Part shown: in pieces, positions 35,832 through 43,958 of the stretch
How the letters are laid out: the number at the start of each line of letters is the position of its first letter
Position numbering within the stretch: position 1 is the first letter of the stretch
Source of the DNA: Tunturiibacter gelidiferens
GTDB taxonomy: Bacteria; Acidobacteriota; Terriglobia; Terriglobales; Acidobacteriaceae
Assembly (NCBI RefSeq): GCF_014201335.1
Contig: NZ_JACHEB010000003.1
Span: 518,052-582,051 of the forward strand
Direction of reading: 5' to 3'
Length of the DNA: 64,000 bases
The notes under the pieces: generated by a model
The model's database searches: none
Seen by the model: only the letters and a program-made list of their open reading frames with translations
What the model was told of the DNA's origin: nothing
Made by a program: the position numbers and the translations under genes

Positions 35832-35895
35832 GTCATCTCGACCGGAGGCGGCGTACTTGCCGCCGCAGTGGGGAGACCCCCGTATTTCGTCTTTG
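35832..35895 (+). repeat. dispersed hairpin repeat, copy A
   Basis: The copy begins GTCATCTCGACCGGAG, forms a GGCGGC/GCCGCC stem (35847-35852 with 35859-35864), then reads CAGTGGGGAGACCCCCGTAT and TTCGTCTTTG. It shares its flanks but not its stem sequence with copy B at 38397. It lies between rarA and the TrmH-type gene. Confidence 0.75.
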
Positions 35896-35914
35896 ATGCA
35901 CCATCACAGCAATA

Positions 35915-36709
35915 TCAAATACCCCTCTGCCGACTCGCCTCATACAACAACAACGACCCCGCCACCGCCGCGTTCAAGCTCTCCACTGGCCCAGGGCAGG
36001 GAATCGTCACCCGAGCATCACACATCTTCATCCACTCCACCGCCAACCCACTGCCTTCATTCCCAATCATCACCGCGCAGGCTGCAGTAAAATCCATCTC
36101 CTGCGCGGCAATCACACCAGAATCCTCCGCACCCACAGCAGCAATCAACCGAACCCCCCGCCCCTTCAACTCTGCAACTTCCGTAGCCGTCACCCCAACC
36201 ACCGGCACGCGAAACACGCTCCCCACACTAGCCCGCAGCGCCTTCTGATTCCACGCACTCACCGTCCCCGGCGTTGTCAGCACTCCACTAGCCCCAAACG
36301 CCTCCGCCGAACGCACCAGCGTCCCCAGATTCCCCGGATCCTGCACTCCCGCCGCAATCAAAATCAAAGCCGCCCCCGCGCCATCAAACAAGTCCGCCAA
36401 AGTCCTCACCGGAGGCACCATCAAAGCCGCAACCCCCTGCGGCGACTGCGTCTCCACCACACTCCCAAACACCTCATCCGTCAGTCGCAGCACCTCCACC
36501 CCACGCGGCACAATTCCCGGAACCGCGCGCCGCTCACTCACAAACACGCTCTTCAGCACCATCCCACTCCGCAGAGCCTCTTCCAGCAGATGATCCCCTT
36601 CAATCGCAACCATCCCACCACTCAACCGCGCGTGGCCCTGAAACGCCGCTCGCAGCTGCTTCACCCGCGCATTTGCCCTGCTCGAAACCACCAACTCCGG
36701 AGTCTGCAT
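35915..36709 (-). CDS. TrmH/SpoU-family RNA 2'-O-methyltransferase
   Basis: This is a SPOUT methyltransferase that likely modifies a ribose in rRNA or tRNA. The 264-residue protein has an N-terminal substrate-binding domain (SSRANARVKQLRAAFQGHARLSGGMVAIEGDHLLEEAL) and the SPOUT motifs: LILIAAGVQDPGNLGTLVRSAEAFGASGVL, VMIGNEGSGLAVEW, and the knot segment VTIPCPGPVESLNAAVAGSLLLYEA. The start is the ATG at 36709; the frame extends to 36766. It is divergent from tsaC. The exact target nucleotide cannot be read from sequence. Confidence 0.92.
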   Translation of the reverse strand: MQTPELVVSSRANARVKQLRAAFQGHARLSGGMVAIEGDHLLEEALRSGMVLKSVFVSERRAVPGIVPRGVEVLRLTDEVFGSVVETQSPQGVAALMVPPVRTLADLFDGAGAALILIAAGVQDPGNLGTLVRSAEAFGASGVLTTPGTVSAWNQKALRASVGSVFRVPVVGVTATEVAELKGRGVRLIAAVGAEDSGVIAAQEMDFTAACAVMIGNEGSGLAVEWMKMCDARVTIPCPGPVESLNAAVAGSLLLYEASRQRGI

Positions 36710-36852
36710 CTCCCAAATCTTACGCCGTCGCGCACCTCTCACCCTCTCCGCTGTTCTTGAGTCCACAGAGGCGGTATGCTAAGGTGCGAGACTGCGGCAT
36801 CGCCAGCAGCACCCGGCCCAACCGGACCGGTTATCCGGCACAGGAGCAAGAT

Positions 36853-37497
36853 TTGACGGCCGAAACACTCCGTATCCATCCCGACGAGCCCGAACCAGCG
36901 CTCATCGACTACGTCGTCGCCAGCCTCAACAATGGCAACGTCGTTGCCCTCCCTACCGACACCTTCTACGGTCTCGCCGTCGACCCCGTCAACCTCCAGG
37001 CCGTCGATCGCATCTACGACCTCAAAGCCCGCGCCCGCCACAAACCCCTCTCGCTCCTCATCGCCGAGGTCGCCCAGGCCTACGAGCTCGCCCGCCAGCT
37101 CGACTCCGCCTTCGATCGCCTCGCCGAAAAGTTCTGGCCCGGCCCACTCACCATCGTCGTCAAAGCCGGCTCCAAACTCCCCCTCCGCGTCACCGCCAAC
37201 ACCGGCAACCTCGCCCTCCGCGTCCCCGAGGCCGCCATCCCCCGCGCCGTAGTCACCCGCCTCGGCCTGCCCATCACCGCCACCTCCGCCAACCTCGCCG
37301 GTCACCCCGAATGCGCCTACGCCACCGGCGTCCGCGAGCAACTAGGCGACAAGATTCCCCTCATCGTCGACGGCGGGCCCACCGCCCGCACCACCGCCAC
37401 CACCATCGTCGATCTCTCCGGCGGTGGCAACTCCTGGATGATTCTCCGCGAAGGCGCCATTCCCACCCACGAGATCGCCCTCGCCCTCCAGCACTAG
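36853..37497 (+). CDS. tsaC: threonylcarbamoyl-AMP synthase (YrdC/Sua5)
   Basis: This enzyme makes threonylcarbamoyl-AMP from Thr, bicarbonate and ATP for the t6A37 tRNA modification. The start is a TTG at 36853 with AGGAG 6 bp upstream, giving 214 residues; the open frame back to 36673 overlaps the divergent gene and lacks features. Family motifs are VVALPTDTFYGLAVD, IYDLKARARHKPLSLLIA, FWPGPLTIVV, LALRVPE, ITATSANLAGHPECAYA and IVDLS. It is a YrdC-only form, without a C-terminal Sua5 domain. Confidence 0.95.
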   Translation: MTAETLRIHPDEPEPALIDYVVASLNNGNVVALPTDTFYGLAVDPVNLQAVDRIYDLKARARHKPLSLLIAEVAQAYELARQLDSAFDRLAEKFWPGPLTIVVKAGSKLPLRVTANTGNLALRVPEAAIPRAVVTRLGLPITATSANLAGHPECAYATGVREQLGDKIPLIVDGGPTARTTATTIVDLSGGGNSWMILREGAIPTHEIALALQH

Positions 37498-37523
37498 CAA
37501 TCTCCCTTCAGCCGAACCTTCTA

Positions 37524-37582
37524 CAACTTTTGCGTCGAGCGTCACAGGCCCGACCCTGTAGACTAGCTCGATGCAAAAGTTG
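37524..37582. repeat. long near-perfect palindrome
   Basis: CAACTTTTGCGTCGAGC (37524-37540) pairs with GCTCGATGCAAAAGTTG (37566-37582): 17 bp with a single G.U wobble. The loop itself folds, with GTC/GAC and ACAGG (37544-37548) with CCTGT (37555-37559). No T-tract follows, so it is not an ordinary terminator. It lies 26 bp after the tsaC stop and 47 bp before the ydcF-like start. Confidence 0.8.
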
Positions 37583-37629
37583 AACTCTCTGGCATAGCCT
37601 TGGGCCCTCGCACGCTCTCTGGGGAAAAC

Positions 37630-38304
37630 ATGATCGCGCCTCAATCCAATCTGCGCAGCGGAAGCACCACACGCGGTCTTCTCCTCCGCCGCCTCTTCGC
37701 GCTCTTTCTGATCATCGCCACCGCCTGGTGCATCTGGGTCTACGTGCAGATCGACAACGTCGCCAGCCAGGACAACGCCCAACCAGCCGACGCCATCGCC
37801 GTCTTCGGCGCAGCCGAGTACTCCGGCCATCCCTCGCCTGTCCTCCACGCCCGCCTCGATCACGCCGTCGAGCTCTACCGCAAACAGATCGCCCCCCTCG
37901 TCATCACCCTCGGCGGCGGAACCGACAAAGACTCCGGCAACACCGAAGGCGGCGTAGGCCGCGACTATCTCCTCGCCAACGGCATTCCCTTCGCCAACAT
38001 CATCGCCGAGACCCGCTCCATCGACACCGAACAACAGGTCCATCGTCTCGCCGCCATCGCCCGCGAAAACAATCTCCACCACATCGTCGTCGTCTCCGAC
38101 GGCACCCATCTCTTCCGCATCCGCAAGCTCTGCGAGGACGCCGGCCTCGATGTTTACACCTCACCCCGCCCCTCGCTCGGCCACATCAGCAACTACGATC
38201 TCTTCATGCGCTACGTGCACGAGATCATCAGCTACACCGCCCTCCGTCTCAACGTCAACGTAGGCTTCCTCCACAGCTGGCTCGAAGGCAAACCCGAAGT
38301 CTAG
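37630..38304 (+). CDS. YdcF-like protein (DUF218)
   Basis: This 224-residue protein has one N-terminal membrane helix (about residues 20-40, LLLRRLFALFLIIATAWCIWVYV), then a DUF218 domain: ADAIAVFGAAEYSGHPSPVLHARLDHAVELY, VITLGGGTDKDSGNTEGGVGRDYLLANGIP, and HHIVVVSDGTHLFRIRKLCEDAG. E. coli YdcF binds SAM, and SanA-type members affect envelope barrier function. The start ATG at 37630 follows GGGGAAAAC; the upstream frame to 37600 is dismissed. Confidence 0.9.
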   Translation: MIAPQSNLRSGSTTRGLLLRRLFALFLIIATAWCIWVYVQIDNVASQDNAQPADAIAVFGAAEYSGHPSPVLHARLDHAVELYRKQIAPLVITLGGGTDKDSGNTEGGVGRDYLLANGIPFANIIAETRSIDTEQQVHRLAAIARENNLHHIVVVSDGTHLFRIRKLCEDAGLDVYTSPRPSLGHISNYDLFMRYVHEIISYTALRLNVNVGFLHSWLEGKPEV

Positions 38305-38345
38305 GACGGCAAACTCGCGTCTAGTCTGCTATTGCCTTTCTTGTT

Positions 38346-38472
38346 GTCATCCCCGAAGGGGATCTGCTGTTGCCTCTCTCCCAACCCACAAACTCCGTCA
38401 TCTCGACCGAAGCAATCGACAGTTTCACCGTCGATTGCGCAGTGGAGAGACCCCGTATTCGTCTTCACTTTG
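38346..38472 (+). repeat. dispersed hairpin repeats, copies D and B
   Basis: There are two elements in tandem. Copy D (from 38346) is GTC then ATCCCC gaa GGGGAT (38349-38363), followed by CTGCTGTTGCC. Copy B (38397-38472) starts GTCATCTCGACCGAA, forms a perfect 9-bp GCAATCGAC/GTCGATTGC stem (38412-38420 with 38430-38438), and ends CAGTGGAGAGACCCCGTATT. B has the same flanks as copy A but a different, still complementary stem. The 192-bp gap holds nothing else. Confidence 0.75.
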
Positions 38473-38496
38473 TCGAAGCGTATGAACCCATGAAAA

Positions 38497-39345
38497 TCAC
38501 AGCCACAACCGAGCCAACCCCGCCGCAAACAGCGTTGAGCAAAAGTTAACCAGATCATTCCCCAGCCATCCTCGCTCCTCAACCGTCGCCCCCAGCACAC
38601 TGTCGAACGCCAACCCCGCACAAGCACAGACAAACACCACCACACCATCTCTCCAGCGCACAAGACCCGGCAATCCCACCATCACCACCAAACCCGCACC
38701 CACCACACCCGCCAGAGTCCCGGCGACACTTACGCCCCCGTCTCTCCCCGCGGGCACCCGTCGAAACTTCGTGATCAACCACGTCGTTCCACCCAAGGCC
38801 TGCCCAATCTCCGACGACAGAGTATCCGCGGTAGCCTCTGCCAGCGCCGCCAAACATGCGCCGTCCCATCCCAGCGCGGCAAAAAGCGCGGCCACACCAA
38901 GATTCGCCACAACCTGCGAAGCCCTCCGCCCGCTCCTCGCTTCCGCCAACCCGCGCGCCTCTTTCTTCCTCCTCCCATACCTGGTCGCACCAAAGGTCAG
39001 TACAAACAAAACAATCAAAGCCGACAGCGACGGCCGCGCAAAAAAAACACCCGAACCCCTCAGCGACAGAGTCAGGCACACCAGCAGTCCCACGCCAGCC
39101 GCAGGTAGCGTCGCCGAACGCATCGCCCACACCAAAGCCGCAAACGCCACACTGAAGGCAACAGGGAAGCGAGGCAGCCCCCCCTGCGCCGACAACACCA
39201 AACCAACACAACTCCCCACCGCCGCCAACACCAGCGCAGGAACCACCACCACAACCAGCCACAGGGACTGCATCCGGTCCCGCGCCCGCGGAATCGCCTT
39301 CCCCCAGTGTGTATCTCTCGCGCCCCCTTGTATTTCCTCGTCCAT
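38497..39345 (-). CDS. DUF92 integral membrane protein
   Basis: This 282-residue protein has about six to seven membrane helices and the DUF92 signatures EATADTLSSEIGQALGG and PAGRDGGVSVAGTLAGVVGA, near residues 167 and 198. The plant DUF92 member VTE6 is a phytyl-phosphate kinase, so an isoprenoid-phosphate kinase role is possible, but bacterial members are uncharacterised. The start ATG at 39345 follows GTGAGGCCGG. It is divergent from the lipoprotein gene at 39422. Confidence 0.88.
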   Translation of the reverse strand: MDEEIQGGARDTHWGKAIPRARDRMQSLWLVVVVVPALVLAAVGSCVGLVLSAQGGLPRFPVAFSVAFAALVWAMRSATLPAAGVGLLVCLTLSLRGSGVFFARPSLSALIVLFVLTFGATRYGRRKKEARGLAEARSGRRASQVVANLGVAALFAALGWDGACLAALAEATADTLSSEIGQALGGTTWLITKFRRVPAGRDGGVSVAGTLAGVVGAGLVVMVGLPGLVRWRDGVVVFVCACAGLAFDSVLGATVEERGWLGNDLVNFCSTLFAAGLARLWL

Positions 39346-39421
39346 TCCGGCCTCACGTCTCTTCGTGATTTACAATCGAACCTTGAGCATAGCCAACACC
39401 AGCACCAACGCGGGAGCAGTT

Positions 39422-41020
39422 TTGCACTTAGCAGCCATCGAAGCAAAAGCAACCACCCAGTCGCGGCCACACCAGAACCCGGTTCGACCTCGAGCCCTCC
39501 GGTCTAAACTCAGCCTCGCAGCGATCCTTGCCGTTCTGGCACCGGGTCTGGGATTGATCACCGGTTGCGGCAACAACTACCGCCCCGTCGTCAGCGCCAT
39601 CAACCCTGTCGGCCCCGCCGCCCAGCCGCAAAAGTTCGCCGTAGCGATCTCCAGCACCGGCACCCCGGCCAATCCCACCCCCGGCCTGCTGACCTTCGTC
39701 GACTTCTCAGGTGACACAATCCTGATCACCGCTAACGTGGGCGTGGATCCCTATTACCTCATCCTCAATGGTGGCAACAGCACTACCACCTCCACCAGCG
39801 GCACCACGGTCGCCTCCAACGCCAGCCTCGGCTTCACGCTCAACAGCGACCACACCTTCACCAGCTTCGACATCGACACCACCCTGCTCACCAGTCAGAT
39901 CCTCCAGACCACGCTGCTTCCCGGCGCCAATCCTGTTGCGATCCTTCCCACGACTCTGAGCACCTATGTCACCGACCCCACGATCCACCCGGGCCAGGGT
40001 GTCATCTCCCAGTTCACCGGCACTCCCCTCGCCCTGCGCCAACAGCTGAATCCCGCTCCCCCCATCTCTCCCTGCCCGGCTTCGACGCCCTTCACTCCTG
40101 TCTACACCGTCGGTATCCCTGCCGCGCCTCGCGTCTATGCCATCAGTAAGCCCGTCGGTAGCGGCTGCGTCGGTCAGGTCTCCACAATCGAAACCTCAAG
40201 CAATACCATCGATCCCACTGCGCTTCCCGTCGGTCTGAACCCCGTCTACGGCGTCATGAGCGGCGACGCCAAACGCGCGTTCATTCTCAACCAGGGTGAC
40301 GGCACAGTCTCGGTGATTAACGTACAAACCAACGCGCTCGATATCGTTCCCACAACTCCCCCGGGCACCACCAACCCGATCGCACTCTGCGTCGCCCCGG
40401 CATGTACGAACCCCGCAACTGTCAACCCGCTCTGGGCAGACTTTGCCCCGGTCCGCAATGAGTTGCTCGTCGCAAATGCAGGCGATGGCGTCAATCCAGG
40501 ATCGCTCAGCGTGATCAGCATCCCACTCTGTTCGGCAACCGCTCAGGTCGGCAATCCTAACTGCGATCTCACCAATCCCGTCGACGCGATAGGCTTCGGC
40601 ACTGTCGTTGCGACGGTCCCTGTCGGTGTAAACCCCGTCATGGTAGGTGTCCTGCAAGACACTGGCAACAGCCGCGCCTACGTCATCAACAGTGGCAATC
40701 CAAATCTGCCCTGCGCCGCACCGGGCGCTGCAGTCACAGCCGCCACCACCACTTGCTCCGTCTCCGTGATTAACCTCAGCACCAATACGGTCTCAGCTAC
40801 GATCCCACTTCCCCTCAGCATCAGCACCGACGCAGCGACACCGGCCAAAAACGGTCATCCGAACTACATCGCCGTCACCAGCGGCACTCCCACCGGCAAG
40901 GTCTACGTCGTATCGCCGGACTCCAACTTCATGACCATCATCCGCACCGATATCGACGCCATCGACACCACCGTCGCGTTGCAGGGTGCAGGCGTCGCCG
41001 TTCGTATCACGCAACCCTAA
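39422..41020 (+). CDS. YVTN-type beta-propeller lipoprotein
   Basis: This is a predicted surface or periplasmic lipoprotein of about 532 residues. A hydrophobic segment LSLAAILAVLAPGLGLITGC ends in a lipobox. The body has repeated strand motifs of the YVTN kind (SVINVQTNALDIVP, NELLVANAGDGVNPGSLSVISI, GKVYVVSPDSNFMTIIRTDIDAID), suggesting a beta-propeller of roughly seven blades. The start is uncertain. No ATG is suitable; TTG 39422 has GGGAG 5 bp upstream, with TTG 39383 and GTG 39365 as alternatives. The much longer open frame from 38771 is antisense to the DUF92 gene and is not real. Ligand and role are unknown. Confidence 0.78.
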   Translation: MHLAAIEAKATTQSRPHQNPVRPRALRSKLSLAAILAVLAPGLGLITGCGNNYRPVVSAINPVGPAAQPQKFAVAISSTGTPANPTPGLLTFVDFSGDTILITANVGVDPYYLILNGGNSTTTSTSGTTVASNASLGFTLNSDHTFTSFDIDTTLLTSQILQTTLLPGANPVAILPTTLSTYVTDPTIHPGQGVISQFTGTPLALRQQLNPAPPISPCPASTPFTPVYTVGIPAAPRVYAISKPVGSGCVGQVSTIETSSNTIDPTALPVGLNPVYGVMSGDAKRAFILNQGDGTVSVINVQTNALDIVPTTPPGTTNPIALCVAPACTNPATVNPLWADFAPVRNELLVANAGDGVNPGSLSVISIPLCSATAQVGNPNCDLTNPVDAIGFGTVVATVPVGVNPVMVGVLQDTGNSRAYVINSGNPNLPCAAPGAAVTAATTTCSVSVINLSTNTVSATIPLPLSISTDAATPAKNGHPNYIAVTSGTPTGKVYVVSPDSNFMTIIRTDIDAIDTTVALQGAGVAVRITQP

Positions 41021-41065
41021 TCAAAAGACTCGAACAAAACATCAAGCTCGCAACAAACCAGTCAA

Positions 41066-41100
41066 AAAAAGAAGCCATCCGCAAAGGATGGCTTCTTTCG
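41066..41100 (-). terminator. bidirectional Rho-independent terminator
   Basis: A perfect 13-bp stem, AAAGAAGCCATCC (41068-41080) with GGATGGCTTCTTT (41086-41098), has a 5-nt loop. On the minus strand it is followed by a run of seven T, ideal for the gene at 41110. On the plus strand it can also end the lipoprotein transcript. Confidence 0.9.
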
Positions 41101-41109
41101 GGTAGTGGC

Positions 41110-41310
41110 TCAGTTTGAATATTCTTGTTTCGCTAGTCTTCGACGCAAAGACCCCAACTGTAGCCAAAATAAGTATGCGATGGCAAGCATGGGAATAGTA
41201 AAGTGCCACTTTTGATTGGGATGCATTATGCATAGCACCAGTCCCCCAACCAACAGGAAGAGCCAGGCCGCAACAGAGATCGCATCAAGAAAAATGAAGA
41301 GCTTTTTCAT
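41110..41310 (-). CDS. small membrane protein
   Basis: This 66-residue protein has two membrane helices (FIFLDAISVAAWLFLLVGGLVLCIM and FTIPMLAIAYLFWLQLGSL) and a basic tail (RRRLAKQEYSN). I use the ATG at 41310 (MKKLFIFLD); the frame extends to 41424, overlapping the anti-sigma gene. A strong terminator just downstream supports it being transcribed, perhaps as the last gene of the sigma/anti-sigma operon. Function is unknown. Confidence 0.65.
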   Translation of the reverse strand: MKKLFIFLDAISVAAWLFLLVGGLVLCIMHPNQKWHFTIPMLAIAYLFWLQLGSLRRRLAKQEYSN

Positions 41311-41371
41311 GAAATCGCAAACTGACTCACTACTCTTTTTCGTTTCCGCAAAAAAGGAAAGGTTCGGTCCA

Positions 41372-42262
41372 TTATCCGGCAGCTCCCACCAGAATGATCG
41401 GCAGAGTCGGTGTCGTCGCGCCACCTTCGTCCTCTACCGTCACGCCGAAAGCCTTCGCTTCCACGCCCTTTGGCAGCGGCGGCAGAATCACGCTGGCATT
41501 CCCACGCGCATCCGGACGGAACGTACCCGCCGGAATCGGATTCTGTCCCGTGGCCGGAATCAGCCATAGCTCATACGTCTTCGACGGTTGCAACGGAGTC
41601 AGATTAGTCGCCGTAAAGATCAGCGTTCCCTTGCTGGCAACATACGTGGCTCTCCCCTGCGGAACAGCCGGAGGCGCTCCCTTCACGTTCAGAGTCACTC
41701 GCTGCGCCGTACTGTCTGTCATCGCGTCGAGAACCTGCCGCGCCGCCGCCTCATCCGCAGTTAGCTGATCGATCCTGCCTGCCTGTTCGGTGACTGCGCT
41801 TCGCAGTGTCTCACGTTGCTTATAAAGATCGCCCGCAACTAAAGACAGACCGGCAGCAACCGCCCAGCCGACCCACGGCAGTACCTTGCCCGCAAATCCG
41901 CGCTTCGGCAGCTCCTCCTCGCTCGAGTAGATGCTCCCAGCACCGCGTCCAAATCCTTCGGTCGCAGCTACGCCTTCACTCGCAACTGTTGAAGCCGCAG
42001 TCTCGACAGGTCGATCAATAGGAACTGCCTTCTTCTCGCGCGCCACTTGCTTCATCAACCGCTCGCGTGCCTGCGCAGGCGGCAACTGCATATCCACCGT
42101 ATGGGCATACGCCGCAAGATCGCCTTGAATCTCCGCCAACTCGCGCCGTGCGTCCTCGGACTGCTCCACATAGGCGGCAACCTCTGCCATCTCTTCCGGT
42201 GGAAGCAGCTGCATGGCAAACAACGCCAGATCTTCTGATGTGATACGCCGTGGCTCGCTCAT
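41372..42262 (-). CDS. anti-sigma factor (RskA-type)
   Basis: This 296-residue membrane protein likely sequesters the ECF sigma factor encoded just upstream. The N-terminal part (residues 1-75) is a helical anti-sigma domain without zinc ligands: ITSEDLALFAMQLLPPEEMAEVAAYVEQSEDARRELAEIQ in pieces. A linker and one membrane helix (VLPWVGWAVAAGLSLVAG, about 127-144) follow, then a periplasmic RskA C-terminal domain (TLIFTATNLTPLQPSKTYELWLIPATG). It overlaps the sigma gene by 4 bp (ATGA). The signal it senses is unknown; RskA relatives are released by regulated proteolysis. Confidence 0.92.
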   Translation of the reverse strand: MSEPRRITSEDLALFAMQLLPPEEMAEVAAYVEQSEDARRELAEIQGDLAAYAHTVDMQLPPAQARERLMKQVAREKKAVPIDRPVETAASTVASEGVAATEGFGRGAGSIYSSEEELPKRGFAGKVLPWVGWAVAAGLSLVAGDLYKQRETLRSAVTEQAGRIDQLTADEAAARQVLDAMTDSTAQRVTLNVKGAPPAVPQGRATYVASKGTLIFTATNLTPLQPSKTYELWLIPATGQNPIPAGTFRPDARGNASVILPPLPKGVEAKAFGVTVEDEGGATTPTLPIILVGAAG

Positions 42263-42834
42263 GCTGGGAACGCCTTTCTCAGCGAGGTCAGCGCGCTGCG
42301 GATTCTTGTCTTAACAGTCCCTAGTGGATCGCCCGTCATCTCCGCAATCTCGGAGTGCGTCAACCCATCGAAAAATGCCATCTCCAGCGTCTTCCGCTGC
42401 TCCACCGGCAGCAGCGTAATGACCTCCCGCGCCTTCTCCATCAAACTGTTTCGTTCCGCTTCGTCCGCAAGATTGTAGTTCGAAGCCAGTGCAATATCGT
42501 CCACTGACTCGGCCGGCCGCTTTCTACGAAGCGCGTCGATCGACCGATTTCTCGATACCACCGCGAGCCAGCCGCCAAGGCTGCCGCGAGTTGCTACAAA
42601 CCCATCAGGATTACGCCAGATCTGCATGAATACTTCCTGTAGGACGTCTTCCGCCGCCGCAGGATCTCTCAGGACCCTTAGCGCGACCGAGTACACAATT
42701 TTTGAATAGCGGTCGAACAGCGCCGCCATCGCGTACTCGTCCCCCCTCTGCACAAGGGCAAGCAGGGCAGCATCGTCCTGCCCCGAGGGCGGTGGTGAAT
42801 TCACGAGTCCCGTTTCTCTGTACATAAAACGCAC
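42259..42834 (-). CDS. ECF RNA polymerase sigma factor (SigK-like)
   Basis: This 191-residue extracytoplasmic-function sigma-70 factor has region 2 (YAMAALFDRYSKIVYSVALRVLRDPAAAEDVLQEVFMQIWRNPD in parts) and region 4 with a helix-turn-helix (LPVEQRKTLEMAFFDGLTHSEIAEMTGDPLGTVKTRIRSAL in parts). The linked RskA-type anti-sigma places it in the ECF19/SigK-like group, by inference. The start may be GTG 42834 or ATG 42825. About 225 bp of non-coding DNA upstream would carry its promoter; I cannot fix a -35/-10 there. Confidence 0.93.
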   Translation of the reverse strand: MRFMYRETGLVNSPPPSGQDDAALLALVQRGDEYAMAALFDRYSKIVYSVALRVLRDPAAAEDVLQEVFMQIWRNPDGFVATRGSLGGWLAVVSRNRSIDALRRKRPAESVDDIALASNYNLADEAERNSLMEKAREVITLLPVEQRKTLEMAFFDGLTHSEIAEMTGDPLGTVKTRIRSALTSLRKAFPA

Positions 42835-43058
42835 CCACTACTGTTGCAGATTGCTCAAACCGTTAACTATTTAGGTCGACTCATGCAACCCATGTAACCA
42901 TAAAGAATGATTTTGCTAAACATTCACCAGAGCTACTTTACCCGAAAAGAAGAAACAGCACAGTCGGTATCTTCTTCCACTGGCGAAATTGCAATCTCAT
43001 TCTCATAAAGCAACGCGCTAACTTCGCACTCAGCAACACCCATGAAAGATCCCAACGC

Positions 43059-43853
43059 ATGAGCAATCCCACACCACCCCAACGCAACAAATCACCAAAG
43101 CTCCGCATCGACAAGCTTCTCGTCGATCAAGGGCACGCCGCCTCACGCGAGCGCGCACAAGCTCTCATCCTCGCCGGCCGCGTTCTCGTCGACGAGCAGC
43201 GTATTGACAAACCAGGCACCCCCGTCTTCTCCGACGCCGTCATCCGCCTCCTCGGCTCCGATCTCAAATACGTCAGCCGCGGCGGCCTCAAGCTCGAGCG
43301 CGCCCTCGCCCACTGGGCCATCGACCTCACCAATCTCGCCTGTGTCGACATCGGCGCCTCCACAGGCGGCTTCACCGACTGCATGCTCCAATCCGGCGCA
43401 CTATCCGTCTTAGCCGTCGACACCGGCTACGGCCAGATCGCCCAAAAGCTCCGCGACGACCCACGCGTCACCCTCCGCGAGCGCACCAACGCCCGCCTCC
43501 TCACTCCAGGCGAACTCCTCACACCTAACGAGCACCCGCCAGCGTTCATCGCAATGGACGTCTCCTTCATCTCCGCGACGCTAGTTCTCCCCGCCGTCCT
43601 CGCGGCTCTCGGCACTCCCACTCAACCGTGGCAAGGCACCACCGTCATCCTAGTCAAGCCGCAGTTCGAAGCCGGTCGCGCCAACATCGGCAAAGGCGGC
43701 ATCGTCCGCGACCCCGACGCCCGCCAAGCCGCAATCGAGCGCGTCCGTGACTGCGTCCTCGAGCAGCACGGCACCAGCATCGACCTCATCGACTCGCCGA
43801 TCCTCGGCATGGAGGGCAACCACGAATACCTCCTCTACGCCCGCTTCCTCTAG
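43059..43853 (+). CDS. tlyA: TlyA-family rRNA 2'-O-methyltransferase / hemolysin-like
   Basis: TlyA methylates the 2'-O of cytidines in 16S and/or 23S rRNA, which in mycobacteria confers capreomycin sensitivity. The 264-residue protein has an N-terminal S4 RNA-binding domain (LRIDKLLVDQGHAASRERAQALILAGRVLVD in pieces), then an FtsJ-like domain with VSRGGLKLERAL, the SAM site CVDIGASTGGFTDCML, and VKPQFEAGR. It is followed after 22 bp by a dispersed repeat (43876). Confidence 0.93.
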   Translation: MSNPTPPQRNKSPKLRIDKLLVDQGHAASRERAQALILAGRVLVDEQRIDKPGTPVFSDAVIRLLGSDLKYVSRGGLKLERALAHWAIDLTNLACVDIGASTGGFTDCMLQSGALSVLAVDTGYGQIAQKLRDDPRVTLRERTNARLLTPGELLTPNEHPPAFIAMDVSFISATLVLPAVLAALGTPTQPWQGTTVILVKPQFEAGRANIGKGGIVRDPDARQAAIERVRDCVLEQHGTSIDLIDSPILGMEGNHEYLLYARFL

Positions 43854-43875
43854 TGTCCCGATCAGCCATATTTGC

Positions 43876-43931
43876 GCCGACCAACGGGAGGCCACGGGGC
43901 GAAGCCGGTATACGAGTCACGAAGTGACCGC
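43876..43931 (+). repeat. gene-end repeat, copy 1
   Basis: GCCGACCAACGGGAGGCC (43876-43893) and AGTCACGAAGTGACCGC (43915-43931) are separated by 21 bp. The second block contains the GTCAC/GTGAC hairpin. Both blocks recur exactly after nadK at 48753-48820. This copy begins 22 bp after the tlyA stop. Confidence 0.8.
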
Positions 43932-43958
43932 CGCCCGCATAGGGCACATCTGGCACAT

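Noticed and set aside
37524..37588. Integron attC-like site at the long palindrome
   Set aside because: The right end reads GTTGAAC, matching GTTRRRY, but the left end (CTACAAC) does not match RYYYAAC, and no integron integrase or cassette array is nearby.
38771..39421. N-terminal extension of the YVTN lipoprotein frame (749 aa)
   Set aside because: It lies entirely antisense to the DUF92 gene and lacks a signal; the lipobox near 39540 marks the true N-terminal region.
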